A DNA stretch of 64,000 bases, taken from contig NZ_JAVLAS010000001.1 of the NCBI RefSeq assembly GCF_032190635.1, positions 1,054,001-1,118,000 of the forward strand, in the 5' to 3' direction. This document shows positions 42,950 through 51,192 of the stretch, in pieces. Each line of letters starts with the position of its first letter. Position 1 is the stretch's first letter. Position numbers and translations under genes: made by a program. This DNA comes from Levilactobacillus zymae. Lineage in GTDB: Bacteria > Bacillota > Bacilli > Lactobacillales > Lactobacillaceae. The notes under the pieces are model-generated. The model saw only the letters and a list, made by a program, of their open reading frames with translations, searched no databases and was not told the DNA's origin.

Positions 42950-43768
42950 TTATCCTTTCAAGTTCGCGCGGGTGATCCCGGCGATGATGTATTTTTGGAG
43001 GAACAGGTACAAGATAAGTAACGGTAAGATCACGAAGACCGTGGCAGCCATCAGTAACGGGTAGTCGGCACCGGTCTCGCTGGTGAAGGTTACGAGCCCC
43101 ACCGGTAACGTGCGGAGAGTCTCCGAGTTGGTGATGATGAGGGGCCACATGAAGGCGTTCCAGGAGCCAATCAGCTGGAGAATCGCCACCGCGGTGATGG
43201 TTGAGCGGTTGGCGGGCACCAGGATCTGCCAGAGGTACTGCCAATCGCTGGCCCCGTCGAGTTTTGCGGCGTAGTAGGTGGTGAACGTCGGCCCGCTAAA
43301 GGCCTGACGCAGGGTGAACATCGCAAAGATGCTGGCCAACCAAGGGACAATCAGCGCCGCGTAGGTGTCGACCCAGTGCAGGCGCGTCATGGTCACGAAG
43401 TTGGGAATCAGGAGGAGCTCGCCGGGCACCATCATCAGGGCAATTAGCCCGTTGAAAAGGAGCCGTCGTCCGTAGAAGCGTAGGTGGGTAAAGGCAAAGG
43501 CGGCCAGAATACTGGTGATCACCTGCCCCGCCGTGGTGAGCAGGGTTACTAACAGGGAATTAAGACAGTACCGGGCAAACGGCGCGGTGTGCCAGGCCCG
43601 GGAATAGTTTAACCACTGCCAGGCGTGCGGGAGTCGTAATGGCGGACCAGTTAACGCGGCGGTGGCCGGTTGTAGGCTGGTCAGGATCATCCAGACGAAG
43701 GGCAGCAGCATGGTTATTGCCCCCAACGTCAATAATAGGTAGGCCAGGGTAAGTTTTGTGATTTTCAT
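42950..43768 (-). CDS. ABC importer permease, UgpE/MalG type
   Basis: A 272-residue inner-membrane permease with six helices. The EAA loop is near YYAAKLDGASDWQYLWQILVPANRSTI. The start is placed at ATG 43768 because GGGAGG precedes it; it overlaps the upstream permease by 4 nt. An upstream TTG/ATG start would contain the ribosome-binding site. It forms the transmembrane pore with the UgpA-type partner. Confidence 0.92.
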   Translation of the reverse strand: MKITKLTLAYLLLTLGAITMLLPFVWMILTSLQPATAALTGPPLRLPHAWQWLNYSRAWHTAPFARYCLNSLLVTLLTTAGQVITSILAAFAFTHLRFYGRRLLFNGLIALMMVPGELLLIPNFVTMTRLHWVDTYAALIVPWLASIFAMFTLRQAFSGPTFTTYYAAKLDGASDWQYLWQILVPANRSTITAVAILQLIGSWNAFMWPLIITNSETLRTLPVGLVTFTSETGADYPLLMAATVFVILPLLILYLFLQKYIIAGITRANLKG

Positions 43769-44670
43769 GAAGAACGCCTCCCAGCCCACCAGGCATGGTG
43801 GTGAAAGTACCCCGCCGCGATCCCAGTCACCAGCAGAATGAGGACGAATAGTACCACGCCACAGGCGGCCGCGACCGGGTACTGGTTTTCGACGTAGAAC
43901 TTCTGGTAGAGGTAATACATCAGCGTGAGGTCGGCGTTGGCCGGTCCCGCGGTGCCGTGGAACAGCGCGTAGATCTGGTTGAAGACCTTAAAGCTGGTGA
44001 TGATGGCGTTGACCGTGATTAAGACGGTCATCGGCAGCAGGAGTGGCCAGGTGACGTTAGTCAGGCGTTGCCAGGTGGAGGCGCCGTCGAGGCTGGCGGC
44101 CGCTTGGTAGCGCGGGTCGAGGTGGTTCAGCCCGGCTAGAAATAAGATGATGTTGACCCCGAGATTTTGCCAGATGCACACGATGATGAGCGTCCCCAGC
44201 GAGTAACGGGGGTCGTTCAACCAATCGATGTGGGTATGTAGAAGCAGGTTGATCAGGCCGTTCTGCCGGTGAAACAGCCAGTTCCAGACCAGCGAGATGG
44301 CCACGGTCGAGGTGACGAACGGTAAGAAATAGATGGTCCGAAAGAAGGTCGCCAGGTGGGGGAGGTGGTTCAAGAGTAGCGCGATGCCCAGCGAAAGACC
44401 GACCGTAGCCGGAACCACGCCCAGTACGAAGATTAGGGTGTGCTGTAAGGCCAGGTGAAAATTGGGGTCGTGCCACAGGAACCTAAAGTTGGCCGCCCCG
44501 AAGCCCCCCACGTGGTCGGTGAAGTAGTTGTAGTGGGTATAGCCGCTCATGAGAAATGAGGTGATGAGCGGCCACAACGTAAAGACGCCCACGACCAGTA
44601 GGAGGGGGGCCAGGTAGAGCAGAGCCACCAGGGTTGATTTGAGAGTGGGTTTGGCATTAAGCATCAGCAT
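43765..44670 (-). CDS. ABC importer permease, UgpA/MalF type
   Basis: A 301-residue permease with six helices and the EAA-type loop YQAAASLDGASTWQRLTNVTWPLLLP. The start is assigned to ATG 44670 (MLMLNAKPTLKSTL), which overlaps the end of the ATPase gene by 14 nt. The longer frame from 44727 is inside that gene. The next permease overlaps by 4 nt, consistent with a tightly coupled operon. Confidence 0.9.
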   Translation of the reverse strand: MLMLNAKPTLKSTLVALLYLAPLLLVVGVFTLWPLITSFLMSGYTHYNYFTDHVGGFGAANFRFLWHDPNFHLALQHTLIFVLGVVPATVGLSLGIALLLNHLPHLATFFRTIYFLPFVTSTVAISLVWNWLFHRQNGLINLLLHTHIDWLNDPRYSLGTLIIVCIWQNLGVNIILFLAGLNHLDPRYQAAASLDGASTWQRLTNVTWPLLLPMTVLITVNAIITSFKVFNQIYALFHGTAGPANADLTLMYYLYQKFYVENQYPVAAACGVVLFVLILLVTGIAAGYFHHHAWWAGRRSS

Positions 44671-45718
44671 CACCGTCCCAGATACAGCGACCGTCGGCGG
44701 CGAATAAAAAGCTGCCGGACGCCGCAACGGTCAGCTGGATGGTTTGTCCGGCCGGAAAATTGGTGGGGATGGCGGTGCTGAGAAGCGAGCCCGCCGGTGT
44801 GGCTAGGGAGGTTTGTCGATCGCGTCCGATAAGTACCTGGCGCGTTAACGTAGCGGGTAACTGGCCCAACGTGGTGGTTGTCGGCGGAAGGGGTGCCAGT
44901 TGTAGCGCTTCACTCCGAATGCCCAAGGTGGTGGCGGATTGCAGCCGGTCCGAGGGAATTTGGGAGTTTAAGAATGGCCGGATGGTGTCGACGGCCAACA
45001 GGTTGATGGCGGGGGTGCCAATGAACTGGGCCACAAATTGGTTGCGGGGATGGCGGTAGAGGTCCGCGCCCGTGCCACTTTGTTGGACGCATCTGTTAGC
45101 CAGGACGATGATGCGGTCGGCAATCCGCAGGGCGTCGGCCTGATCGTGGGTCACGAAGAGGGTGGTGACGCCGGTCAATCGTTGGATTCGCCGAATCTCG
45201 TCACGAAGCTCGACCCGTAACGCGGCGTCTAGGTTGGACAGCGGTTCGTCGAGTAGCAGAAGGTCGGGGTGTTTGATGAGCGCTCGGGCCAGCGCGACCC
45301 GTTGTTGCTGCCCTCCGGAGAGCTCCCGGGGAAACTTGGTCAGTTGGTCGTCGACGTGGACCAGCTGGGCGTAGGTTTGCGCCTGCTCGCGGCGGACAGC
45401 TCGTTTGACGTGGGCCATCTTCAGGGGAAAGGCGATGTTATCCAGCACATTGAGGTGGGGGTAGAGCGCATAGTCTTGAAAGACCATGCCGACGTGGCGT
45501 TGGCGGGGATCTTGGTGGGTTACGTCGGTCCCGTTGAAGGTAAGCCGCCCCGCACTAGGGGTGAGGAGGCCGGCCAGCAGGTTCAAGAGGGTGGTTTTAC
45601 CGCTGCCGCTGGGGCCCAGCAAGGCCACTAGTTCGCCGTCTGGCACCGTGAAGTTGAGGTGCGCAAGAACGGGTTGTTGCGCGTAACGTAACGTGATATC
45701 GGTTAGCTGAACTTGCAT
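44657..45718 (-). CDS. ABC importer ATPase, UgpC/MsmK type
   Basis: A 353-residue importer ATPase: Walker A GPSGSGKTT, signature LSGGQQQRVALARAL, Walker B LLLLDEPLSNLDA, and a C-terminal TOBE/OB domain (about residues 240-353). The start at ATG 45718 (MQVQLTDI) follows GGAAAGGAG; the frame opening at 45751 is rejected. It is the first gene of the operon. A minus-strand TATAAT (45768-45763) lies upstream. Confidence 0.93.
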   Translation of the reverse strand: MQVQLTDITLRYAQQPVLAHLNFTVPDGELVALLGPSGSGKTTLLNLLAGLLTPSAGRLTFNGTDVTHQDPRQRHVGMVFQDYALYPHLNVLDNIAFPLKMAHVKRAVRREQAQTYAQLVHVDDQLTKFPRELSGGQQQRVALARALIKHPDLLLLDEPLSNLDAALRVELRDEIRRIQRLTGVTTLFVTHDQADALRIADRIIVLANRCVQQSGTGADLYRHPRNQFVAQFIGTPAINLLAVDTIRPFLNSQIPSDRLQSATTLGIRSEALQLAPLPPTTTTLGQLPATLTRQVLIGRDRQTSLATPAGSLLSTAIPTNFPAGQTIQLTVAASGSFLFAADGRCIWDGDADA

Positions 45719-46071
45719 GGGGGGACTCCTTTCCGCGGGGCAATGAACCACAATTACGCTCCATTATAAACTATTTGAAATGCCGTTGGTATGGTGGAAT
45801 GACGGTAAATGGGCTGCGGTAGTTGTGGTCTTTGAACGGTTGTCAAAATGACAAATTAAGTCTATGACAGAATTAATGGCCGCTTAAATTCGGCTAGTTG
45901 TTGGGCCCCAAGCCATCGCACGTTCTCGGTCGTTGATGACGCGTGATGTGGGGACAAATTGGATGGACACCATATGTCTTTTTGCATTAATAAATTTGTA
46001 AGACGTTAAATCGGTTTTCTGGGTGGCGGATGACTATCATAGGGGGCGAATGGGGAAGAAGGAGGAGAACT
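45719..46071. other. Divergent intergenic region
   Basis: Apart from the TATAAT (45768-45763) for the importer operon I see no convincing regulatory site, repeat or gene here. The ribosome-binding site GAAGGAGGAG of the next gene lies at its right end. Confidence 0.45.
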
Positions 46072-47271
46072 ATGAACCCACATAATTATCAACGACAAGT
46101 GTCACCCGGGGCGACCCGGGTTTATCAGCAACGGTTACAGCAGGCGGCGACGGTAGTGGACCTGAAGGCGCTAATGGCGTTAACCGTCGAGTTGGCGTTC
46201 GAAAACGTCGAGTCCGTGATTGTCGACGCGACGGCCATCACGGGGATGTGGGTGCTGCCGGGCAAGTCGGAGACGTCACGCGATTTGGTGGGATTTGGCT
46301 TAGAGGTCCAGCCGGCCGTGACCCACTTTCACGCCCACACCTTTGCGATGACCAAGGCACATTTAAGTGACGGCCGCGACCGGTTATTGGCTTATCAGGA
46401 CGTCACCCAGATCATCATTCACACGGCCACGACCGACCGGCACTACACGGTGACCTGGAACCCGTTGTCGCACGTGGATCAGGAAAATCTGAACCAACAC
46501 GTGGAATTAACGGCGGACCGCTTGACGGTCTGGGCTTGGCCCGTGACGACCAACCGGTGGCCCGACATCTTGCCGGCCGCGGACGATCCGACGAATTTCT
46601 CGGCGATGGTCGCTGAACTGACCACCCAACTGGGTGAGCCGTACGATGACGCCAAGGTCCGGGTGATTTTGACCACGGCGTTAACGGAATTGCGCAGTTT
46701 TAGCGACTTCGCCGAATGGACTACGCAAAAACACCTGGTGGTGACCTACCGCCCGCGTCAGGCCGACCGTCCCTGGGACGAGCAGTTGCACGACGATGCG
46801 GATGGGCGAGATTATGGTGGCCTGTACCTGTGTTCGTACCCCGAATTGTTGGGGATGGACGTCACCTTACCCCCGGATCACTTCTGGGAAGGACTGGCGT
46901 GGCTCCTGTGGGAAATCACGTTCTCGGGGGTGGAAGCCGTGGAACGTCAGCAGACGATTCAGCGGTTCAAGGACGACCTGGTTCAAAGCGATCGGGAATA
47001 TCAGGCGTTTCGAGAAGCGACGACTAAGATGAAACGGTTCTGGGACGCCTACGTGACCCACCACGTGACGGCACCGGACTTGGCCACCACGGTCGCACAC
47101 TTCTGGCCGTTAACGGCGGGGATGCAAGAGCCGTTGCTGGGAGATGCTGGGGGTGAGACAGTCACCGTTGCCCGACAGGATCCGGAATTATTGGCGGAAT
47201 TTATGACCCAATTTGGTGCGGCGTACCGGGCGTTTGTTGCGGAATCTGCTGATCCAGCGGCAGGGGACTGA
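46072..47271 (+). CDS. Hypothetical protein, 399 residues
   Basis: A cytoplasmic, Trp- and acidic-residue-rich protein of unknown family. It begins MNPHNYQRQVSPGATRVYQQRLQQAATVVDLKALMAL, and contains FHAHTFAMTKAHLSD in the N-terminal third and GMDVTLPPDHFWEGLAWLLWEITFSGVE in the C-terminal third. There is no signal peptide, transmembrane helix or obvious catalytic motif. GGAGGAG precedes ATG 46072, and the upstream frame opening at 46030 is less likely. It has GC content like the host and is directly followed by the antitoxin-like RNA and terminator at 47335. Confidence 0.75.
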   Translation: MNPHNYQRQVSPGATRVYQQRLQQAATVVDLKALMALTVELAFENVESVIVDATAITGMWVLPGKSETSRDLVGFGLEVQPAVTHFHAHTFAMTKAHLSDGRDRLLAYQDVTQIIIHTATTDRHYTVTWNPLSHVDQENLNQHVELTADRLTVWAWPVTTNRWPDILPAADDPTNFSAMVAELTTQLGEPYDDAKVRVILTTALTELRSFSDFAEWTTQKHLVVTYRPRQADRPWDEQLHDDADGRDYGGLYLCSYPELLGMDVTLPPDHFWEGLAWLLWEITFSGVEAVERQQTIQRFKDDLVQSDREYQAFREATTKMKRFWDAYVTHHVTAPDLATTVAHFWPLTAGMQEPLLGDAGGETVTVARQDPELLAEFMTQFGAAYRAFVAESADPAAGD

Positions 47272-47334
47272 GCGAACAGTACCGGCGTGAAGCAAAAGTG
47301 TAAGGACGAACGTTAAAACGACAATTGGGCGTAT

Positions 47335-47403
47335 AAAAAAGGCCCCGACTACTCCACATAGTCGGGGCCTTTGGTGAATCCAATGGTACAATCTTTTTTT
47401 TGC
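47335..47403 (-). ncRNA. Orphan antitoxin RNA of an Fst/Ldr-type system
   Basis: This is a second copy of the antitoxin gene at 47762-47828. It has the same minus-strand -10 (TATACT, 47415-47410), the same flanking AACCTCTCC segment, and the same terminator design (GGCCCCGACTA stem-loop then TTTTTTATAC). Its pairing region differs: it is complementary to GGTGAATCCA and ATGGTACAATC plus a T-run, so it should target a different toxin start region. No such toxin is present beside it. Confidence 0.6.
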
Positions 47404-47548
47404 ATTTTTAGTATAGCAGCGGAGAGGTTGAAAATCCACTTTAAGCCAATTTCTCATCAATCATTCGAATAATTATATTGGATCACTGATAATTAGACTG
47501 ATGGGGGGCTATGGACGGTGACGGGGGTTAAGTGAGATGCGTTTTTTG

Positions 47549-47577
47549 TTGTAATTGATTGTTAGTTCACTCATAAT
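47549..47577 (+). promoter_or_regulatory. Toxin mRNA promoter
   Basis: TTGTAA (47549-47554), a 17-bp spacer and CATAAT (47572-47577) precede the 28-residue toxin gene by about 50 bp. Confidence 0.55.
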
Positions 47578-47625
47578 TAAGCAGTTGCCTAACCCACACT
47601 AGCAACAGTGGGGAGGTGAGCTTAC

Positions 47626-47712
47626 ATGTTTCAAACTTTTTTTGCGCCACTTGTTGTTGGCATCCTGATCGCCTTATTTACGGACTGGTTAGACCGTAGG
47701 CGACACAGGTAG
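47626..47712 (+). CDS. Fst/Ldr-family type I toxin peptide
   Basis: A 28-residue hydrophobic peptide: MFQTFFAPLVVGILIAL followed by FTDWLDRRRHR. The pattern is one membrane helix containing a helix-breaking APxxVG motif, followed by a W and a charged tail. It matches Fst (pAD1 par) and Lpt-type toxins of enterococci and lactobacilli, which insert in the membrane. GGGGAGGTGAG lies upstream and overlaps the antitoxin pairing element. The gene is too short for routine gene callers. The antisense RNA that overlaps its 3' end supports the assignment. Confidence 0.85.
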   Translation: MFQTFFAPLVVGILIALFTDWLDRRRHR

Positions 47713-47761
47713 TATTAGGTAACTGCTGACCCACCCGTTTATAGCTACTACATAGACGTAT

Positions 47762-47828
47762 AAAAAAGCCCCTGACTACTGGCATAGTCAGGGGCTTTGG
47801 TGAGCTTAATGCTTCAAACCTTTTTTGT
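47762..47828 (-). ncRNA. Cognate antitoxin RNA (RNAII-like)
   Basis: A convergent small RNA of about 67 nt. Its promoter is TTGGAT (47864-47859), 18 bp, TATACT (47840-47835). It ends in a bidirectional terminator, AGCCCCTGACTA stem-loop and TTTTTTATAC. Two elements are the complement of the toxin translation start: GGTGAGCTTA (47799-47808, same as 47615-47624) and TTCAAAC plus T-run (47813-47825, same as 47630-47644). Direct repeats at the toxin start plus a shared terminator are the defining layout of Fst-type systems. Confidence 0.8.
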
Positions 47829-47875
47829 ACTTTCAGTATAGCAGGGGAGAGGTTGAAAATCCAATTTAAACCATA

Positions 47876-48397
47876 AAATAAAATTACTGGCGGTTACGCT
47901 AACAGCTTGTTACCCATAATTAACTGCTGGATTTATTTTTGTCAATGTCGCTATGTAACAAAGCATCCAGTACGAAATATTAGTTTAGGTGGGGATTATA
48001 AATAAAAGGAGTAGAGACTCTAAGCGATAGGTAGAGGTGAGAGAGTATAAAAGGACTGAATAGATTGTTAATTGTTGGTGACTGGCCGAACCGGTTGTAC
48101 GTTTGTTGTGGCGAGCAGAGCATGATTTTGGTAATATGCCATGAGGCAGACAAAACATCTCTATTACTGTCTCTCGTATCTAAATGATGATGAACTAGAA
48201 TTATTGCGCTTAAAGAGTTTCCAGAATGAGAATTAACCATTAGGGGATGTAGTATTGGCTGAGTATTACCAGATGCCATTCAAGGAGACGGCTAGCGGTG
48301 GTTGAAAAGCTAGCGTCAGTCTAATCCGAATGGAGCTCAGGACCCCTAGCAGAGATGTTGGGGGGATGTTTATAAGCAGTTTGGAGGAATTAAATTA
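47876..48397. other. AT-rich gene-free stretch
   Basis: No supported gene. A 99-codon minus-strand frame (47980-48279) has no ribosome-binding site or recognisable protein character. GGAGGAATTAAATTAATG at the right end is the start region of the following gene. AT content resembles that gene rather than the chromosome average. Confidence 0.5.
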
Positions 48398-49252
48398 ATG
48401 AAGAATCGTTTTAATGGCTGGAACTTGTTGGGATGGATCGTACTAGTATTGGTTATTATTGGTATTCCGTTTTTGGTTCAATCACTTATGACAGGAACAT
48501 TTGCGAGTACTGGTGGTGGAAGTAATGATGGTTGGCTTGGTTTCTGGGGTGGATATTTAGGTGCAGCCATCACCGTATTAGGTGTTTATATCCAATTGAG
48601 GATTCAATTTGGAGATAAAAAGAGAGATTTTAGGCCGGAATTATATTTTAGTTATCGTTTTTATGTTGAGAAAGGGATGTTGTTAACTTTAAAAAGAGAA
48701 GATGTTACTAAAAATAATGATAAGAAGGATGACGGTGAGAAGGATAAAGATGGTACTGTTCCGCCGGCTTCCAAGTTTTTTGAAGATGTAAACGAGTATA
48801 AATATATGGCTGATACTAACTTAGTGAATCCTCTGTTATGTATTGAAAATTTGGCAATGCATAAATTTGTTAAAACGTTGATTAACGTTGATTACGTAGT
48901 CGATGCGGACAGTAAAAGTAGAACAATTAATTATGCCGTATCGAGCATTAGCACGGATACTCCTGTAATTATTGCCTTGCCATTTGAAAATTATAAGCTA
49001 AGCAAGGTTACAGTTGTTGGTGATACTCTGGCAGGGGAGAAACTATCGTACAGTTTCAACATTGTGGGAAATGGCGATACTAACTTACAAAACATTGCAA
49101 TTAAGGATAAAAAAGTTTCAGATATTTTGGATCAGTTAAGAACTGAGAGAGATGGTATGACACTAACAACGAAAGTTTTTGGCAATAGTGGGATTAATGA
49201 AATTTCCAATTCTGATATTACTACTACTGTTGAACCTATAAAAAATTATTAA
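48398..49252 (+). CDS. Membrane-anchored hypothetical protein, AT-rich
   Basis: A 284-residue protein. Residues 8-30 and about 45-65 are two membrane helices separated by a Gly/Ser-rich loop. The remainder is a soluble, Lys/Asp-rich domain (YFSYRFYVEKGMLLTLKRED..., TVPPASKFFEDVNEYKYMADTNLVNPLLCIENLA). The codon use is far more AT-rich than neighbours, pointing to horizontal acquisition. GGAGGAATT precedes the ATG. I do not recognise a family. It lies between the toxin-antitoxin locus and ssrA. Confidence 0.75.
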   Translation: MKNRFNGWNLLGWIVLVLVIIGIPFLVQSLMTGTFASTGGGSNDGWLGFWGGYLGAAITVLGVYIQLRIQFGDKKRDFRPELYFSYRFYVEKGMLLTLKREDVTKNNDKKDDGEKDKDGTVPPASKFFEDVNEYKYMADTNLVNPLLCIENLAMHKFVKTLINVDYVVDADSKSRTINYAVSSISTDTPVIIALPFENYKLSKVTVVGDTLAGEKLSYSFNIVGNGDTNLQNIAIKDKKVSDILDQLRTERDGMTLTTKVFGNSGINEISNSDITTTVEPIKNY

Positions 49253-49772
49253 AAGGTATAATTAAGAATTTTAAATTCAAATGATCTTCGAATTTGGTTG
49301 TGAGCTGAAATGAGTGAAGGATAATGTCCCAGTTCATGTTGAATTTAATAAGTGGTTTAAAAAATTAAGATTAAACAATGCATGGGATCCAACGGGTTAT
49401 TAAGGTAACATTTGCCTCTAGAGTTAAATGCAACATTGATGTAAGGATAGTGGTCTTGTATGAAATTATCACCATGCCAAAACTTAATTATGATAAGCCA
49501 AGTCGGCAAATAGTCGGTAAATTAGATTCATATAAATCTAAGCCCAATGAGGGTGTCCCGTTGTGGGCATCCTTTTTTGCCTGTCTATAACTGGAGTGCT
49601 ATTTTCATAGAATGATCCGGTCTGTATCACGGTCTATTTACGCGTATGAGAGGTATAAAAAACTCACCGACTATATTAGCCGATGAGTTCGCTGCCCCCA
49701 TGCAAGTTTATTTTGTCTTAAAAGGTAATCAAAGGTAATCAAATCACGCTAGCCATTAAAATTAGTCAAAAT
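49253..49772. other. AT-rich gap with hairpins and short direct repeats
   Basis: No convincing gene. A hairpin with T-run (about 49541-49578) follows a possible decayed reading frame. A GTATAAAAAACTCACCGACT hairpin (from about 49654), ending TTTTTTATAC on the minus strand, resembles the two antitoxin terminators but has no TATACT promoter. AAAGGTAATC is directly repeated at about 49721-49740. Confidence 0.4.
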
Positions 49773-49794
49773 AAAAACGCTGATTTATCAGCGC
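49773..49794 (-). terminator. ssrA terminator
   Basis: On the minus strand CGCTGA/TCAGCG forms a short stem followed by TTTTT, 36 nt beyond the tmRNA 3' end. Confidence 0.75.
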
Positions 49795-49829
49795 TTCTGG
49801 GATTATCTCATCCCGCAAAAAGTCTTATA

Positions 49830-50197
49830 TGGAGCCGGCGGGGATCGAACCCGCGTCCTAGCATATCGCCACCCCAGCCTCTACACTCATAGGCAGACTA
49901 CTTAAATTTTCACCCAACAACTTGCCGCCTGTCAGGGCCAACATGCTGAGCTAACCTGATTAAGCTCTTCTGAACAGCTCCAGGTGGAAGCCAGTCAGCG
50001 TAACCCGTTAAATTTAGGACCCAGATCTAGCCCGCGGGTAAGACTAGGAGGATCTACGTTAAGCGCCTATTAAGCAGCTAAAGCGTAAGAATTGTTATTA
50101 TTTTTTGCAGTTATAATAAACTGGACCTTTTAACGTAGATGCCGCTACGGAGTGCAACCAAGGCTCGACCTATACCAGTCGAATCCAGAACGGCCCC
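49830..50197 (-). ncRNA. ssrA: Transfer-messenger RNA
   Basis: tmRNA rescues stalled ribosomes by adding a degradation tag. The 5' end reads GGGGCCGTTCTGGATTCGAC and the 3' end GGTTCGATCCCCGCCGGCTCC+A, which pair as the tRNA-like acceptor. The tag reading frame at 50108-50070 encodes KNNNNSYALAA after the resume Ala codon and ends TAA. The CCA tail is not encoded (TAT follows). The 368-nt length is usual for lactobacilli. Confidence 0.96.
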
Positions 50198-50295
50198 AAA
50201 ACGATACTAATCAAGTTTACCATACTCGACGAAACCTGCAAAATATTTCGTTCAATCGTGGGTAATTTAAGGAAAATTCTATCCGGACAGTATAG

Positions 50296-50426
50296 TATAA
50301 TAGGTAACAACCAAGCCGCAACGTTGCGGCTGCCACTAAAAGTTACAGAAACTTCACGATTCTATCATGGTGCGGACTGATTCACCGGGTAAGCTCGGGA
50401 TCGTACCACCACCAACTTTTAGTCGG
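50296..50426 (+). promoter_or_regulatory. Promoter and structured leader of the two-component operon
   Basis: TATAAT at 50296-50301 probably starts transcription near 50308. The leader contains the perfect palindrome GCCGCAACGTTGCGGC (50315-50330). A larger fold follows: outer stem ACTAAAAGTT (50335-50344) with AACTTTTAGT (50414-50423), middle stem GGTGCG (50369-50374) with CGTACC (50402-50407), and inner stem CCGGG (50385-50389) with CTCGG (50394-50398). No known RNA family is recognised. Confidence 0.55.
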
Positions 50427-50461
50427 CCACAAATTAGAACCATTTTGGAGGTCGCCCCGAT

Positions 50462-51190
50462 ATGAAGCTATTAATGATCGAAGATAATCATTCCGTCTCA
50501 CAAATGATGTCGATGTTTTTTAAAAAGGAAAAGTGGGATGCCCAGTTTGCCTACGATGGCAACGAAGCCGTCGAAATGTTTGCCGCCAGTTCCAACGACT
50601 GGGACATGGTCACGCTGGACTTGAACCTGCCCGGTTTAGACGGGATGCAGGTTAGCGCCGAGATTCGGAAGTTATCGCCAACGGTCCCGATTATCATGTT
50701 GACCGCGCGTGACTCGGAAAGTGATCAAGTTCTGGGCCTAGAAATGGGGGCCGACGATTACGTTACCAAGCCGTTTAGCCCCATCACGTTGATTGCACGG
50801 ATTAAGGCCTTACACCGCCGTGCCGAGTTAGGCCCCGTGTCCAAGGGCAGCGAAGACGCCCCGTTAGACGACACCGAATCCTTTGACGTGGTGACCGAGC
50901 ACTTCAAACTCAATACCAAGACCCGGGAAGCCTACCTCAATGGCCGGCAGATCGAGGACTTGACCCCCAAGGAGTTCGACCTGCTAAAGACGTTGGCGCA
51001 AAAGCCACGGCAGGTCTTCTCCCGTGAACAGCTCTTGCAGCTGGTCTGGGACTATGAGTACTACGGCGACGAACGGACGGTAGACGCCCACATCAAAAAG
51101 TTGCGGCAAAAGATCGAAAAGGTCGGCCCGCAGATCATTCAGACGGTCTGGGGCGTGGGGTATAAATTTGACGATAGTGGAGCCGAATAG
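50462..51190 (+). CDS. OmpR-family response regulator
   Basis: A 242-residue response regulator. The receiver domain (1-120) has acidic pocket residues (IEDN), phospho-acceptor Asp53 in TLDLNLPG, and MLTARDS and DDYVTKPFSP. The C-terminal winged helix (140-235) is OmpR/PhoB type, with LTPKEFDLLKTLAQKPRQVFSREQLLQLVWDYEYYGDERTVDAHIKKLRQKI. GGAGGT precedes the ATG at 50462. It forms an operon with the histidine kinase (2 bp gap). The stimulus is unknown. Confidence 0.95.
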   Translation: MKLLMIEDNHSVSQMMSMFFKKEKWDAQFAYDGNEAVEMFAASSNDWDMVTLDLNLPGLDGMQVSAEIRKLSPTVPIIMLTARDSESDQVLGLEMGADDYVTKPFSPITLIARIKALHRRAELGPVSKGSEDAPLDDTESFDVVTEHFKLNTKTREAYLNGRQIEDLTPKEFDLLKTLAQKPRQVFSREQLLQLVWDYEYYGDERTVDAHIKKLRQKIEKVGPQIIQTVWGVGYKFDDSGAE

Positions 51191-51192
51191 CA

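Noticed and set aside
47980..48279. 99-codon frame on the minus strand in an AT-rich gap
   Set aside because: No ribosome-binding site, no promoter and low-complexity composition; treated as non-coding.
49378..49590. 70-codon frame before ssrA
   Set aside because: The start lacks a ribosome-binding site and the last codons run through a terminator-like hairpin; could be a decayed remnant but not a supported gene.
49830..50197. attL/attR duplication at ssrA
   Set aside because: I could not find a second copy of the tmRNA 3' end within the window, so an integrated island is only suspected from composition.
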